From assembly GCF_003351785.1 (NCBI RefSeq), contig NZ_CP031230.1, positions 3,200,501 through 3,264,500 on the forward strand: 64,000 nt of DNA. The letters are read 5' to 3'. Source of the DNA: Sporosarcina sp. PTS2304. GTDB taxonomy: Bacteria; Bacillota; Bacilli; Bacillales_A; Planococcaceae. Positions 34,301-43,276 of the stretch are shown here, one piece after another. Below the pieces are notes generated by a model. The model did not search any database, was not told where the DNA came from, and worked only from the letters and a program-made list of their open reading frames with translations. The translations under genes were made by a program, and so were the position numbers. Every line of letters begins with the position of its first letter. The first letter of the stretch is position 1.

Positions 34301-35029
34301 TTCACATTTGCGAACATTACCGCTCAACCGCGTGAAGTCATCCCGACACCGGTATTCAGTGGTTCCAATAAATTAGGACGTCGCTACTCACCGTTCACAA
34401 CGAACATCGAACGACTCGTACCTTTTAGAACATTAACCGGCCGACAGCACTTCTACGTCGATCATGAGTTATTCCTTGGATTTGGCGAAGCGTTACCGGT
34501 TTATAAGCCGACATTGCCGCCATTCGTTTTTGCGGATCGTGACGCAGAAATCGTCGGCGGTCAAGATGCACTCGTCTTACGTTATTTAACACCGCACGGT
34601 AAATGGAATATTCACTCCACGTATCAAGACAATCAGCATATGCTGACATTATTCCGTGGAGGTCCGACGGTGTGGCTGTCGAATCTGGATGCAGAAGAAC
34701 ATGGCATTGATGATAATGATTGGCTCGAAGTATATAACCGTAACGGGGTCGTCAATGCGAGAGCTGTTGTCAGTCATCGCATGCCTAAAGGAACGATGTT
34801 TATGTACCACGCACAAGACAAGCACATTCAAATGCCGGGCTCGGAAATTACCGAACAACGCGGAGGCAGTCATAATGCGCCGACACGTATTCACATGAAG
34901 CCGACTCAAATGGTAGGCGGCTATGCACAGCTCAGTTATGGATTCAACTACTATGGACCGATCGGTAACCAACGTGATGTGTACGTCGCGGTTCGTAAGA
35001 TGAAGGAGGTCAACTGGCTTGAAAATTAA
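31355..35029 (+). CDS. narG: Respiratory nitrate reductase alpha subunit
   Basis: A 1224-residue cytoplasmic-face molybdopterin oxidoreductase that reduces nitrate to nitrite during anaerobic respiration. The N-terminal cluster FS0 ligands are H48, C52 and C56 (HGVNCTGSC) and C79. Mo-bis-PGD-binding regions follow, including FTPIPAMSMVSYASGARM and MGAGINHWFNSD. No Tat signal, as usual for NarG. ATG at 31355 fits AAGGAGTGG; a TTG 12 codons upstream is less likely. Full length, first gene of narGHJI, overlapping narH by 11 nt. Confidence 0.97.
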   Translation: MKKRFGLNYFKPVESYSGNWSVLEEKSRDWENMYRQRWSHDKVVRTTHGVNCTGSCSWKVFVKNGIITWENQQIDYPSCGPDMPEFEPRGCPRGASFSWYEYSPLRVKYPYIRGKLWRMWNEALQETKDPVKAWTSIVEDPVKTSEYKKARGKGGHVRIHWRDATMLIAAQLIYTIQKYGPDRIAGFTPIPAMSMVSYASGARMISLLGGEMLSFYDWYADLPPSSPQIWGEQTDVPESSDWFNAGYIIMWGSNVPLTRTPDAHFMTEVRYKGTKVVSVAPDYAESVTHADDWIAANPGTDAAVAQAMTHVILDEFYEKRKEPTFLNYAKQYTDMPFLIVLDPHEDSYKAGRFLRASDFGQQSEHAEWKPMLLDEATGEIIVPNGTMGQRWEEDVKWNLLLDNEDGTRVEPALSIEKHGAEWQEIYFPYFDNRGNGTFKRPIPAKKVQFADGTERLVATTYDVMLSQYGVNRIDSELEASGYDDATSIYTPAWQEAITNVKPELVTQIAMEFAQNAIDTGGRSMIIMGAGINHWFNSDTIYRAILNLVTLTASQGVNGGGWAHYVGQEKCRPIEGWSTIAFAKDWQGPPRLQNATSFFYFATDQWKYEEAGADTLMSPLGGEARYQHPADYNVLAARLGWLPSYPQFNKNSLLLVEEAARLGKTAPKEVVSHVVDQLKSGELQFAAQDPGAPENFPRSLFVWRSNLISSSAKGQEYFMKHLLGASSGLLATPNEDMKPEEMIWRDEVEGKLDLLVALDFRMTATPLYADLVLPAATWYEKVDLSSTDMHPFVHPFNPAVNPLWESRSDWDIYRTIAETFSELAKIHLPGVYKDLVTSPLAHDSIQEIAQPYGEVHDWSKGEVEAIPGKTMPGMTIVERDYTKIYDKYITLGPLLSTGKTGAHGVSFSVAEEYEMMKGINGVYEDDTVKDGLPKLFTAKHAAEAMLTLSSATNGRVSQRAFEAAEQDTGVELKDISADRAAERFTFANITAQPREVIPTPVFSGSNKLGRRYSPFTTNIERLVPFRTLTGRQHFYVDHELFLGFGEALPVYKPTLPPFVFADRDAEIVGGQDALVLRYLTPHGKWNIHSTYQDNQHMLTLFRGGPTVWLSNLDAEEHGIDDNDWLEVYNRNGVVNARAVVSHRMPKGTMFMYHAQDKHIQMPGSEITEQRGGSHNAPTRIHMKPTQMVGGYAQLSYGFNYYGPIGNQRDVYVAVRKMKEVNWLEN

Positions 35030-36629
35030 AGCGCAAGTTGCAATGGTGATGAACTTAGACAAGTGTATTGGGTGTCATACGTGTAGTGTGACGTGTAAAA
35101 CGACATGGACGAATCGTGAAGGTGCCGAATATATGTGGTTTAACAATGTAGAGACGAAACCAGGAATCGGTTATCCGAAACGATGGGAAGACCAAGAGCT
35201 GTATAAGGGCGGTTGGCAATTACGCAAAGGGAAGCTCGAACTGAAATCCGGTTCGAAGCTTTCCAAAATCGCACTCGGTAAAATCTTCTACAACCCGGAT
35301 ATGCCGGAAATGAAAGATTATTACGAGCCATGGACTTATGACTATGAAAAGCTGACATCCGCACCAGACCGCGAGCATACACCGGTCGCGCGCGCGAAGT
35401 CTGTCGTCACGGGCGAGTATATGGATCCGGAATGGGGTCCGAACTGGGAAGACCAATTGGCAGGCGCTCATGTGACGGGTCCATTAGATCCGAACATCGA
35501 AAAAATTGAAGAAGAAATCAAGTTCAACTTCGAGCAAGCGTTCATGATGTACTTGCCGAGACTATGTGAACACTGCTTGAACCCGAGCTGTGTAGCCTCT
35601 TGTCCTTCAGGCGCGATCTATAAGCGTGATGAAGATGGAATTGTTTTAGTCGACCAAGAAGCTTGCCGCGGCTGGCGTTACTGTATGACGGGTTGTCCGT
35701 ACAAAAAAGTGTACTTCAACTGGAAAACGAATAAAGCGGAAAAATGTACATTCTGTTTCCCGCGTGTGGAATCTGGCTTGCCGACGGTTTGTTCAGAAAC
35801 ATGTACAGGACGTATTCGTTATCTAGGCGTCTTATTATATGATGCAGACCGCGTACAAGAAGCGGCATCTACACCAGATCCGAAAGATTTATATGAAGCA
35901 CAACTGGACTTGTTCCTAGACCCGAATGATCCTGAAATTATTGAACAAGCGATTCAAGACGGAATCTCTGAAGACTGGATTCAAGCGGCACAAAACTCGC
36001 CGGTTTATAAGTTGGCGATCGAGTATAAGCTTGCATTCCCGTTACACCCGGAATATCGTACATTGCCGATGGTTTGGTATGTGCCACCACTAAGCCCGAT
36101 CATGAACTACTTTGAAGGAAAAGACTCCATTAAAAATCCGGATATGATTTTCCCGGCGATTGAAGAAATGCGTATTCCGCTTCAGTACTTGGCGAATATG
36201 TTAACAGCAGGAGATGTAGAAACGGTTAAAGGAGGTTTGCAGCGTATGGCGATGATGCGCTCTTACATGCGTGCTGTATCTTCCGGTAAAGAGTTCGATG
36301 AAACGAAGCTTGAACGTGTAGGCTTAACCGCAAAACAGACGAAGCAAATGTATCGCTTGCTCGCAATTGCTAAGTATGAAGATCGCTTTGTCATTCCGAC
36401 GTCTCATAAAGAAGGACAGATGAACGTCTATCGTTCGCAAGGTTCTGCCGGATATGACGGTATGGGTACGTACGGCGAACAAGCACCTGCGACAAACCCT
36501 TATTCATTCTCTGTCATGGGCTCGGATGGAGGTTGTGACGGTTGTGGACCGGCTTCACCTGGAGCGCCTGTGAAAACAGGAAAAGAAATTTACGAAGAGA
36601 ATTTCTATGGGGGGATCTGGCGTGATTAA
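35019..36629 (+). CDS. narH: Respiratory nitrate reductase beta subunit
   Basis: A 536-residue iron-sulfur electron-transfer subunit linking NarI haems to NarG. Four Cys groups are visible: CIGCHTCSVTC (16-26), CEHCLNPSCVASCP (about 184), CRGWRYCMTGCP (about 217) and CTFCF with CSETC (about 244-262). The Trp in CRGWRYC replaces a Cys, the hallmark of the [3Fe-4S] cluster in NarH. The TTG start has AAGGAGGT eight bases before it. It overlaps narG by 11 nt and narJ by a few bases, showing tight coupling. Confidence 0.97.
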   Translation: MKIKAQVAMVMNLDKCIGCHTCSVTCKTTWTNREGAEYMWFNNVETKPGIGYPKRWEDQELYKGGWQLRKGKLELKSGSKLSKIALGKIFYNPDMPEMKDYYEPWTYDYEKLTSAPDREHTPVARAKSVVTGEYMDPEWGPNWEDQLAGAHVTGPLDPNIEKIEEEIKFNFEQAFMMYLPRLCEHCLNPSCVASCPSGAIYKRDEDGIVLVDQEACRGWRYCMTGCPYKKVYFNWKTNKAEKCTFCFPRVESGLPTVCSETCTGRIRYLGVLLYDADRVQEAASTPDPKDLYEAQLDLFLDPNDPEIIEQAIQDGISEDWIQAAQNSPVYKLAIEYKLAFPLHPEYRTLPMVWYVPPLSPIMNYFEGKDSIKNPDMIFPAIEEMRIPLQYLANMLTAGDVETVKGGLQRMAMMRSYMRAVSSGKEFDETKLERVGLTAKQTKQMYRLLAIAKYEDRFVIPTSHKEGQMNVYRSQGSAGYDGMGTYGEQAPATNPYSFSVMGSDGGCDGCGPASPGAPVKTGKEIYEENFYGGIWRD

Positions 36630-37191
36630 TCTCGATCTCTTATATGAAAAGAAAAATATTTTCGGCTTTTTCTCCAACCAACTGAATTATCCCGAAAAAC
36701 TGACGTTTCATCCGTCAGTTTGGGATGATTTCGTTACGAGTGATGCGGCAGGTTATGAAGACTTGCAAACTTACTGGGAGCTAATGCAGACGTACAGTTT
36801 GGATGAGATCCAAGAGCTGTACACATCGACATTTGATTTTCAGAAAGACGCGACGCTGTTCATGACATATGTGAAGTTCGAGGATTCTAAAGAGCGCGGT
36901 CAAATGCTTGCTCGCTTAAAAGTGCTGTATGAAATGTTCGGCTTGAATATGCCGGATGAAGAGCTATCCGACTTGCTTCCGTTAATGTGCGAATTCATTT
37001 ATGCGGCAGAATGGAAGGGAGATCCGCGGGCACAACAAAGTTTTTCCATGCTGCTTGCGGTCATGGAAGATGGAAGTTACTTTTTGATGAAAGCGTTGGA
37101 AAAGTATGAAAGCCCTTATTTCTACTTAATACGGGCGTTGCGTGAAACTTGTAAATCGTGTATTCAACGGGAGGTTTCTGCTAATGACTAG
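36622..37191 (+). CDS. narJ: Nitrate reductase assembly chaperone
   Basis: A 189-residue TorD/DmsD-type helical chaperone that holds NarG during cofactor insertion and membrane assembly; it is not part of the final enzyme. The sequence FGFFSNQLNYPE, a run of acidic helices and FIYAAEWKGDPRAQQSF fit the family. GTG at 36622 is preferred over an ATG at 36607 because GGGGGGAT then has proper spacing. It overlaps narH and narI in the operon. Confidence 0.9.
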   Translation: MINLDLLYEKKNIFGFFSNQLNYPEKLTFHPSVWDDFVTSDAAGYEDLQTYWELMQTYSLDEIQELYTSTFDFQKDATLFMTYVKFEDSKERGQMLARLKVLYEMFGLNMPDEELSDLLPLMCEFIYAAEWKGDPRAQQSFSMLLAVMEDGSYFLMKALEKYESPYFYLIRALRETCKSCIQREVSAND

Positions 37192-37882
37192 TCAATTCCT
37201 GTGGGTCATTTTTCCTTACATTTGTATCGCGGTGTTTATAGTGGGTCATATATTCCGCTATAAGAACGACCAGTTCGGATGGACCGCAAAATCGAGTGAG
37301 TTTATTGAGAAAAAGCAATTGATGATTGGTAGTTTACTGTTTCACATCGGAATTTTTCCCGTCATTTTAGGTCATGTGGCGGGTCTCGGGATTCCGAAAG
37401 AGTGGACACGTGCCATGGGCGTCAGTGATCATATGTATCATCTAGGCGCCGTGTGGGGCGGAGGATTTTTCGGCGTAATGACGCTAGTCGGAATGATCAT
37501 TTTGACTTCTCGCCGTTTCACGAAGGCGAATGTCCGAAAACTTTCTTCCAGATCCGATTTGATTGTCAATACATTTTTATTATTTATTGTCTTTATTGGT
37601 GTCTATAGTTCACTCATTACGAACACGATGACACCAGGTTTTGATTATCGCGATACGATCTCGGTCTGGTTCCGATCATTGCTTATATTCCAGCCGGAAG
37701 CAGCCTATATGGCAGCCGTCCCGCTTGCATTTAAGTTGCATATTTTAACGGGTTTTCTCATTTTTGCGATGTGGCCGTTCACTCGATTGGTTCACGTTTG
37801 GAGTGTACCGTTGAATTATGCCGGAAGAAGTTATATTCTTTATAGAAAACATCAACCGAACAAACAGCATACCCCACGTTGA
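37184..37882 (+). CDS. narI: Respiratory nitrate reductase gamma subunit (cytochrome b)
   Basis: A 232-residue integral membrane di-haem cytochrome b with five hydrophobic segments, oxidising menaquinol and passing electrons to NarH. Likely haem ligands are His residues in FHIGIFPVILGHVAGL and in FKLHILTGFLIF and TRLVHVWSVP. ATG at 37184 follows GGGAGG; the frame is open 14 codons further up without a binding site. Last structural gene of narGHJI; nreA follows 29 nt later. Confidence 0.95.
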   Translation: MTSQFLWVIFPYICIAVFIVGHIFRYKNDQFGWTAKSSEFIEKKQLMIGSLLFHIGIFPVILGHVAGLGIPKEWTRAMGVSDHMYHLGAVWGGGFFGVMTLVGMIILTSRRFTKANVRKLSSRSDLIVNTFLLFIVFIGVYSSLITNTMTPGFDYRDTISVWFRSLLIFQPEAAYMAAVPLAFKLHILTGFLIFAMWPFTRLVHVWSVPLNYAGRSYILYRKHQPNKQHTPR

Positions 37883-37911
37883 GCGAATGATGAAAACAGG
37901 AGATAACGCCT

Positions 37912-38391
37912 ATGACAGAACAACAAAATTTTAATTTTCAAGCAGCTATCGACCAGTTGAAAGAACGACTAGAAGCGGATTTCATCGGATTGGCGCTAGT
38001 GGATTTGAATAAATATTATCATGAATTGAAATGGCGCTATGTCGCTGGGAATAGTAATTTACGCTATAGAAAAATTGTCCTGAGTTCTGGCAAAGGTGTG
38101 GCGGGGCTAGTTTTTAAAACAGGAAAGCCAGTGCTAGTAGAAGACGCAGAAGAATTAATGGAATCACGGGATCTATATAATTATCCGATTGTAGTCTTTG
38201 AGAAGCTGAAAAGTTTTGGAGCTATTCCGTTATTCCATGACGATCATGTACAAGGTGTGTTGCTCGTCGGCTATCGTCAACCGAAAAAAATGACGATAGA
38301 AAAGTTTGAACAGGTGAAGGAGACGATCGGCACGACATTTGGACCGTTTCATCATAAGGAGCGATTGAAAGATGACGCTATCGAACAGTAA
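37912..38391 (+). CDS. nreA: Nitrate-sensing GAF protein NreA
   Basis: A 159-residue single-GAF protein. In staphylococci NreA binds nitrate and, when nitrate-free, blocks autophosphorylation of the kinase NreB. The fold strands FIGLALVDL, KIVLSSGKGVAGLVFKTGKP and LKSFGAIPLFH are as expected. AGGAGATAA precedes the ATG. Its end overlaps nreB by 20 nt, so nreABC is a coupled operon, here directly downstream of narI. Confidence 0.92.
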   Translation: MTEQQNFNFQAAIDQLKERLEADFIGLALVDLNKYYHELKWRYVAGNSNLRYRKIVLSSGKGVAGLVFKTGKPVLVEDAEELMESRDLYNYPIVVFEKLKSFGAIPLFHDDHVQGVLLVGYRQPKKMTIEKFEQVKETIGTTFGPFHHKERLKDDAIEQ

Positions 38392-39454
38392 TCAGTTACC
38401 GGAACTATTGCAGAAGCTTTACGACCATACAACAGAAGCTATGTTCTTTTTTTCGGCTGAAGGTCACATTCTTTCGATGAATGAAGCGGCAAAACAAATT
38501 ATCGAACCGGAACTATTTCTCAAGATGCTTCAAGGCGAAGCGGATTCGATCTGTTTTACTTGTCGCGGATATACGAGTGAGGACGAACAGATGACATGTG
38601 TCTCTTGTTTCATGGCGGAGCCGCAACAAACGCTAACTTCTTTCCAATTATATTTAGAAACAAAAGACGTGGGTGTGTTGCCGTATAGCGCGACGTACCA
38701 AGTAATTGATGAACAACAACAAATTTCTGTACTGATGTTGCGCAATTTGACCCGTCAGACACAAACACAAGAAGTGCTCAATCAAAAACTGCGTGTCAAG
38801 CAAGTCATCCAAGCGCAAGAAAATGAGCGCAAACGGATTTCGAGAGAATTGCATGACAGTGTTGCGCAAGAAATGCTGAGTTCATTAGTCGATTTGCGTG
38901 TGTTGAAGTATATGAATGTAGAAGAAGAAGTGCTCGAGAAGTTGCGCCAGACGGAAGGTTCACTCATGCGATTGCTGGACGATATCCGCTATATGTCTGT
39001 CGAGCTCCGTCCTGCAGTGCTAGATGATTTCGGCTTGGAAGCGGCGTTTCGGACCCATATTAAAGGCTTGGAGAAGAACTTCGGTTTCATCGTTCATTTT
39101 GAATCGGATGTGAAAAGCAACCGGTACGAAGGAGAGATAGAAACCGTCGTCTATCGGATCGGTCAAGAAGCGATTTTGAATGCGATGAAATACGCAGAAG
39201 TGGAAGAAGTGTTCCTGCGTCTGACAGAAACACCGGATCATTTACAGCTGGAAGTGCTGGACGAAGGAATAGGTTTTAATGTCAATGACTTTACCCCGGA
39301 AGGTACGGGGCTTGGATTATTCGGCATGCGTGAACGCGTCGAATTAGTAGGTGGAAACATCACGATTGCGTCCAGTGCGCAAGAAGGCACGAAAATCCAA
39401 GTCGAGATTCCCGTGAAGAAGGAGAGAGCAACTAGTGAAAATCATAATCGCTGA
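38372..39454 (+). CDS. nreB: Oxygen-sensing histidine kinase NreB
   Basis: A 360-residue soluble kinase. A PAS domain (about 10-125) carries C61, C64, C76 and C79, the same spacing as the four ligands of the oxygen-labile [4Fe-4S] cluster of Staphylococcus carnosus NreB. The HisKA_3 dimer region has H161 in [14 protein letters not shown]. HATPase_c has the late motifs GIGFNV and [14 protein letters not shown]. Without oxygen it phosphorylates NreC. The gene overlaps nreA and nreC. Confidence 0.95.
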   Translation: MTLSNSNQLPELLQKLYDHTTEAMFFFSAEGHILSMNEAAKQIIEPELFLKMLQGEADSICFTCRGYTSEDEQMTCVSCFMAEPQQTLTSFQLYLETKDVGVLPYSATYQVIDEQQQISVLMLRNLTRQTQTQEVLNQKLRVKQVIQAQENERKRISRELHDSVAQEMLSSLVDLRVLKYMNVEEEVLEKLRQTEGSLMRLLDDIRYMSVELRPAVLDDFGLEAAFRTHIKGLEKNFGFIVHFESDVKSNRYEGEIETVVYRIGQEAILNAMKYAEVEEVFLRLTETPDHLQLEVLDEGIGFNVNDFTPEGTGLGLFGMRERVELVGGNITIASSAQEGTKIQVEIPVKKERATSENHNR

Positions 39455-40085
39455 TGATCATGCAGTCGTCCGTACAGGATTTATGCATATCTTAAATTTT
39501 CAACCGGATATGGAAGTCGTAGCCACGGCGGCAGATGGGTTGGAAGCGTATGAATTGGTTGCCAAACATCGACCGGACATCATTTTATTGGACTTAAGCA
39601 TGCCGCCTGGTCAAAGTGGCCTGATCGCCACAGGTAAAATACATGAAGATTTTCCAGAGACGAAAATCGTGATTTTGACGATGTATGATGACGAAGAATA
39701 TATGTTTCATGTATTGAAAAACGGAGCTTCCGGCTATATTTTGAAAAATGCCCCTGATGAAGAGTTATTAAGTGCACTCCGCCAAGTGTATGAAGGCGGC
39801 ACGTATGTACATCCTTCGATGGCTACGTCGTTAGTGAGGGAGTTCGTCAAAAAAGGCCCTAAGCTATCCGATGAAGATGATCCGTTCAAGATTTTGTCTA
39901 AACGGGAAATTGAAATTTTGCCGCTCGTCGCAAAAGGCTACGGTAATAAAGAAATTGCAGAAATGCTGTATATTTCCGTCAAGACGGTGGAAGCGCATAA
40001 AGCGAAGATGATGGATAAACTTCAGTTGAAGAGCCGTCCAGAATTAGTGGAATATGCGCTGAAGAAAAAGTTTTTAAGTTTTTAA
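39435..40085 (+). CDS. nreC: NarL/LuxR-family response regulator NreC
   Basis: A 216-residue regulator. The receiver (1-120) has the acidic pair DD7-8 and phosphoacceptor D53 in [10 protein letters not shown]. The LuxR helix-turn-helix (about 150-210) has [25 protein letters not shown] split across its start and [15 protein letters not shown]. The GTG start follows AAGGAGAG inside nreB. Phosphorylated NreC activates narG, nir and narK genes in staphylococci. The palindromes before narG are candidate sites. Confidence 0.95.
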   Translation: MKIIIADDHAVVRTGFMHILNFQPDMEVVATAADGLEAYELVAKHRPDIILLDLSMPPGQSGLIATGKIHEDFPETKIVILTMYDDEEYMFHVLKNGASGYILKNAPDEELLSALRQVYEGGTYVHPSMATSLVREFVKKGPKLSDEDDPFKILSKREIEILPLVAKGYGNKEIAEMLYISVKTVEAHKAKMMDKLQLKSRPELVEYALKKKFLSF

Positions 40086-40103
40086 TAGAGGAAGTGGAGG
40101 AAG

Positions 40104-40637
40104 ATGGTCAATTCTGGTTTCACTCATACATTGCCTGCACTACGCGTGTTGGAAAACGAACATCGTTATTTAACGTATGAAATGGAACAGTGGCATGCGA
40201 TTGTACTAGATTTTGAAAATGAACGATTTTCCCGTGAAGAAGGATTGGTGGCGCTTCAGCAATTGCGTAAGCTCATCGTCAAATTCATTGAACCATTGAA
40301 AAATCATACCGACAAAGAAGAGGAATTCCTTTTTCCTATGCTCGCAAAATATGTGGGCAGTGATCAGGGACCTGTGCAGGCGGTGCAAGAGGAACATGAT
40401 GAGATCGATGCATTTATCGGACATTTCCTTCACCATACAAGAGGAGACTTATCTTCATTTACTTTACAAATGATCCAAGATGTAGTGAAAGATGCGGGAG
40501 AAGCGTTCGAAGTCATTATGATTCATTTCGTGAAGGAAGAGAATGTCATCTTTCCGATGGTATTGTCGGTTTTGCGAGCGAAAGAACAAGATGAGTTATT
40601 TAAGCAACTGTACACTTCTATTTTGCCAGAGTCATAA
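40104..40637 (+). CDS. Hemerythrin-domain protein
   Basis: A 177-residue four-helix protein with the di-iron hemerythrin pattern: His in ENEHRYL, His in KNHTDKEEEFLFP, His in EEHDEID and His in MIHFVKEENVIFP, with the paired Glu residues. It is related to the Ric/ScdA iron-donor proteins that repair Fe-S clusters after nitrosative stress, and to oxygen or NO sensors. It lies 18 nt after nreC and before the nitrate transporter, so protection of nitrate respiration from NO is a reasonable inference. It lacks the N-terminal ScdA domain. Confidence 0.85.
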   Translation: MVNSGFTHTLPALRVLENEHRYLTYEMEQWHAIVLDFENERFSREEGLVALQQLRKLIVKFIEPLKNHTDKEEEFLFPMLAKYVGSDQGPVQAVQEEHDEIDAFIGHFLHHTRGDLSSFTLQMIQDVVKDAGEAFEVIMIHFVKEENVIFPMVLSVLRAKEQDELFKQLYTSILPES

Positions 40638-40688
40638 AAGAGTCACATTGGATTGTTTCGTAACTACCTTTAGATTGGATGGATTCCT

Positions 40689-42203
40689 ATGACACAAAAG
40701 ATTCAACTGCCATTACAGACGGCAAATCTAGTTGTCGGTTTCATGGTGTGGGTGCTTATTTCTTCCTTACTTCCATTTATTAGTGAAGATATTAGTATAC
40801 CACCAGAACGATTGGCCATCATTACAGCGATTCCTGTAGTACTCGGTTCCATTTTACGTATCCCGCTTGGCTACTATGCCAATGTGTACGGGGCGCGCGT
40901 GATGTTTTTCATCAGTTTCATTGTGTTGCTTTTTCCTGTCTACTACATAAGTGAAACGTCGACCGTGACAGGGTTATTGATCGGTGGTACGTTGCTAGGT
41001 GTAGGGGGCGCGATTTTCTCTGTAGGCGTTACATCGCTGCCGAAATATTACCCAAAGGAAAAGCACGGTTTAGTCAACGGGATTTACGGAATGGGAAATA
41101 TCGGTACGGCGATTACGACATTCTCAGCACCTGTACTCGCCATGAAATTCGGTTGGTCGTTGACAGTCAAAATGTATTTGGTTTTACTATTAGTATTTAT
41201 CGCTTTGAATTTCTTTTTCGGTGATCGTAAAGAAGTAAAAGTGAAAGCGCCGATTGTTGAACAAATTAAAGGCGTCTATAAAAATGAGAAATTGTGGTTC
41301 TTCTCGCTATTCTATTTCATCACATTTGGTTCGTTCGTTGCGTTTACGGTATTTTTACCGAGTTTCCTCGTCAACTACTTTGGCTTGGATAAAGTGGATG
41401 CAGGCTTGCGGACAGCAGGTTTCATCGTCGTAGCGACGTTATTGCGTCCGGTCGGCGGTTGGTTAGGCGATAAGTTTCAGCCTCTCTTTTTACTAATGGG
41501 CTGTTTTGCGGGATTAACATTTGCATCTATCGTTTTGGCGTTTTCACCTGATATTGCACTCTATACAGTGGGCAGTATTTTGATCGCGGCAGCTGCGGGG
41601 ATCGGCAATGGTGTAATCTTCAAACTCGTACCTATGTACTTCAGTAAACAAGCAGGAACAGTTAACGGGATTGTTTCGATGATGGGTGGATTGGGCGGAT
41701 TTTTCCCTCCTTTATTGCTCGCAACGATTTTCTCGATGACAGGTTCTTATTCTATCGGCTTTATGGCATTCTCTCAAATATCACTAGCGAGCCTTGTGCT
41801 AGTCGTGTGGTTATATTATATGGACCGTGTCAGTCTTTCGAAAGAAGTATTCGATTCGACGAGACAAGGGATTCTCGTAACCAATCAAACGGGCGCGATC
41901 GTATCTGTCAATCCGGCATTTACACAATTGACAGGGTATAGTGAAGAGGAAGTGCTCGGCAAGAGTCCGAATGTGTTAAGCTCTGGCCGTCACGATCGGG
42001 CGTATTATGATAAGATGTGGCGCGAAATTGAAGAACACGGCGTATGGCAAGGTGAAATTTGGAATAAAAAGAAAAACGGTGAAGAGTATTTAGAGTTCTT
42101 ATCAATAAGTGCTGTAAAAGATGGGACGGGCGACATCGTTCGTTATGTCGGATCATTCAGCGATATTAGTCCCGAAACAGCGGAAGGCAATCAGTTATCT
42201 TAA
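40689..42203 (+). CDS. narK: NarK nitrate/nitrite transporter with C-terminal PAS domain
   Basis: A 504-residue protein. Residues 1-380 are a 12-segment major facilitator of the nitrate/nitrite porter family, with nitrate-signature-like Gly-rich stretches GGAIFSVGVTSLPKYYP (about 112) and GIGNGVIFKLVP (about 303). The last 115 residues (about 385-500) form a cytoplasmic PAS/PAC domain: RQGILVTNQTGAIVSVNPA, GYSEEEVLGKSP, WQGEIWNKKKNGE and VRYVGSFSDIS. Ordinary NarK ends after the last membrane helix, so this is a transporter-sensor fusion with no break in the frame. It probably adjusts transport to redox or oxygen state. Confidence 0.9.
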   Translation: MTQKIQLPLQTANLVVGFMVWVLISSLLPFISEDISIPPERLAIITAIPVVLGSILRIPLGYYANVYGARVMFFISFIVLLFPVYYISETSTVTGLLIGGTLLGVGGAIFSVGVTSLPKYYPKEKHGLVNGIYGMGNIGTAITTFSAPVLAMKFGWSLTVKMYLVLLLVFIALNFFFGDRKEVKVKAPIVEQIKGVYKNEKLWFFSLFYFITFGSFVAFTVFLPSFLVNYFGLDKVDAGLRTAGFIVVATLLRPVGGWLGDKFQPLFLLMGCFAGLTFASIVLAFSPDIALYTVGSILIAAAAGIGNGVIFKLVPMYFSKQAGTVNGIVSMMGGLGGFFPPLLLATIFSMTGSYSIGFMAFSQISLASLVLVVWLYYMDRVSLSKEVFDSTRQGILVTNQTGAIVSVNPAFTQLTGYSEEEVLGKSPNVLSSGRHDRAYYDKMWREIEEHGVWQGEIWNKKKNGEEYLEFLSISAVKDGTGDIVRYVGSFSDISPETAEGNQLS

Positions 42204-42226
42204 CTGGTTGCCTCGCTTGTTTTTGT
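42186..42226 (+). terminator. Terminator overlapping the narK stop codon
   Basis: GGCAATCAGTT (42186-42196) and AACTGGTTGCC (42202-42212) form an 11-bp stem with one wobble; TCGCTTGTTTTT follows. Confidence 0.7.
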
Positions 42227-42245
42227 ATGAAAGGGTGCGGATGGA

Positions 42246-43265
42246 GTGGAAAATCGTTATTCAAGACAAACATTATTTCAGCCGATCGGACAGGATGGGC
42301 AACAATCATTGGCGCAGTCGCATGTCGTCATCATCGGTTGCGGTGCGCTTGGTTCGGCTATTTCGGAAACGCTCATCCGTGCAGGGGTCGGCAAAATAAC
42401 ATTGGCGGATCGTGATTATGTAGAAGCGTCCAATTTGCAGAGACAACAGTTATTTACGGAAGCTGATGCGCGCGGAAGTATGCCAAAAGTGGTGGCGGCG
42501 GAGCGAAGATTACGTGAAATCCGCCAAGATGCCGACATTCGAACGGTGTTGGATCATGTGGACGGTCCGTTATTACTAGAGCTGGCTGAAGGAGCCGATC
42601 TGTTGATGGATGCCACGGACAATTTTGAAACACGCCTACTTATAAATGATGTGGCATGGTCTCTTCAGATTCCGTGGATTTACGGAGCAGTTGTCGGCAG
42701 TTCAGGCAGCGTATTTCCATTCATTCCTGGCAAGACGGCTTGTTTCCGTTGCTTATTGCCAGTCCTTCCCGCAGTCAATGAAACATGTGATACGGTAGGG
42801 GTCATTTCGCCTGCTGTCCAAATTTCCGCTGCGCATCAAAGTGCGGAAGCGTTGAAATGGCTGACAGGCAATCAGTCATCTATGCGTACAAAGCTTCTGC
42901 ATTTTGATGTGTGGAATAATACATCTGTGGAAGCAGGAATTAGTCGGATGCAGCAGCCGAATTGTGAAACATGCGGAGATCATCCTACGTACCCAGCTTT
43001 GCATGAATCGGCGGGTACACAGTATGCCGTACTTTGCGGTCGCGACACGGTACAAATTATTCCAGAAGCAGGACGTGCCTTGACGCTGGCGGACGGTGTC
43101 CACGTAGCGAGACGTCTGCAGTCCGAATACCGCGAGACGCCGTTTTTTGTAGAGTTTCAAGTGGAAGGTTATCGTTGTATTTTATTTGGCAATGGTCGAT
43201 TATTGATTCATGGTATTAAAGATATGCAAAAAGGCAGGAAAGTCTATCATTCATTATTTGGTTAG
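42246..43265 (+). CDS. moeB: Molybdopterin-synthase adenylyltransferase (ThiF/MoeB family)
   Basis: A 339-residue E1-like enzyme that adenylates the C-terminal Gly of MoaD (or ThiS) for sulfur loading. Nucleotide loop VVIIGCGALGSAISETL (about 28-44), DRDYVEASNLQRQ, MDATDNFETR, the zinc Cys pairs CFRC and CETC, and the conserved Cys in NETCDTVGV are all visible. The C-terminal 80 residues are an extra domain seen in Bacillus-type MoeB proteins and are not a rhodanese. The GTG start is reasonable. Its place among mo genes favours MoeB over ThiF. Confidence 0.88.
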   Translation: MENRYSRQTLFQPIGQDGQQSLAQSHVVIIGCGALGSAISETLIRAGVGKITLADRDYVEASNLQRQQLFTEADARGSMPKVVAAERRLREIRQDADIRTVLDHVDGPLLLELAEGADLLMDATDNFETRLLINDVAWSLQIPWIYGAVVGSSGSVFPFIPGKTACFRCLLPVLPAVNETCDTVGVISPAVQISAAHQSAEALKWLTGNQSSMRTKLLHFDVWNNTSVEAGISRMQQPNCETCGDHPTYPALHESAGTQYAVLCGRDTVQIIPEAGRALTLADGVHVARRLQSEYRETPFFVEFQVEGYRCILFGNGRLLIHGIKDMQKGRKVYHSLFG

Positions 43266-43276
43266 GGGTGTTGGGA

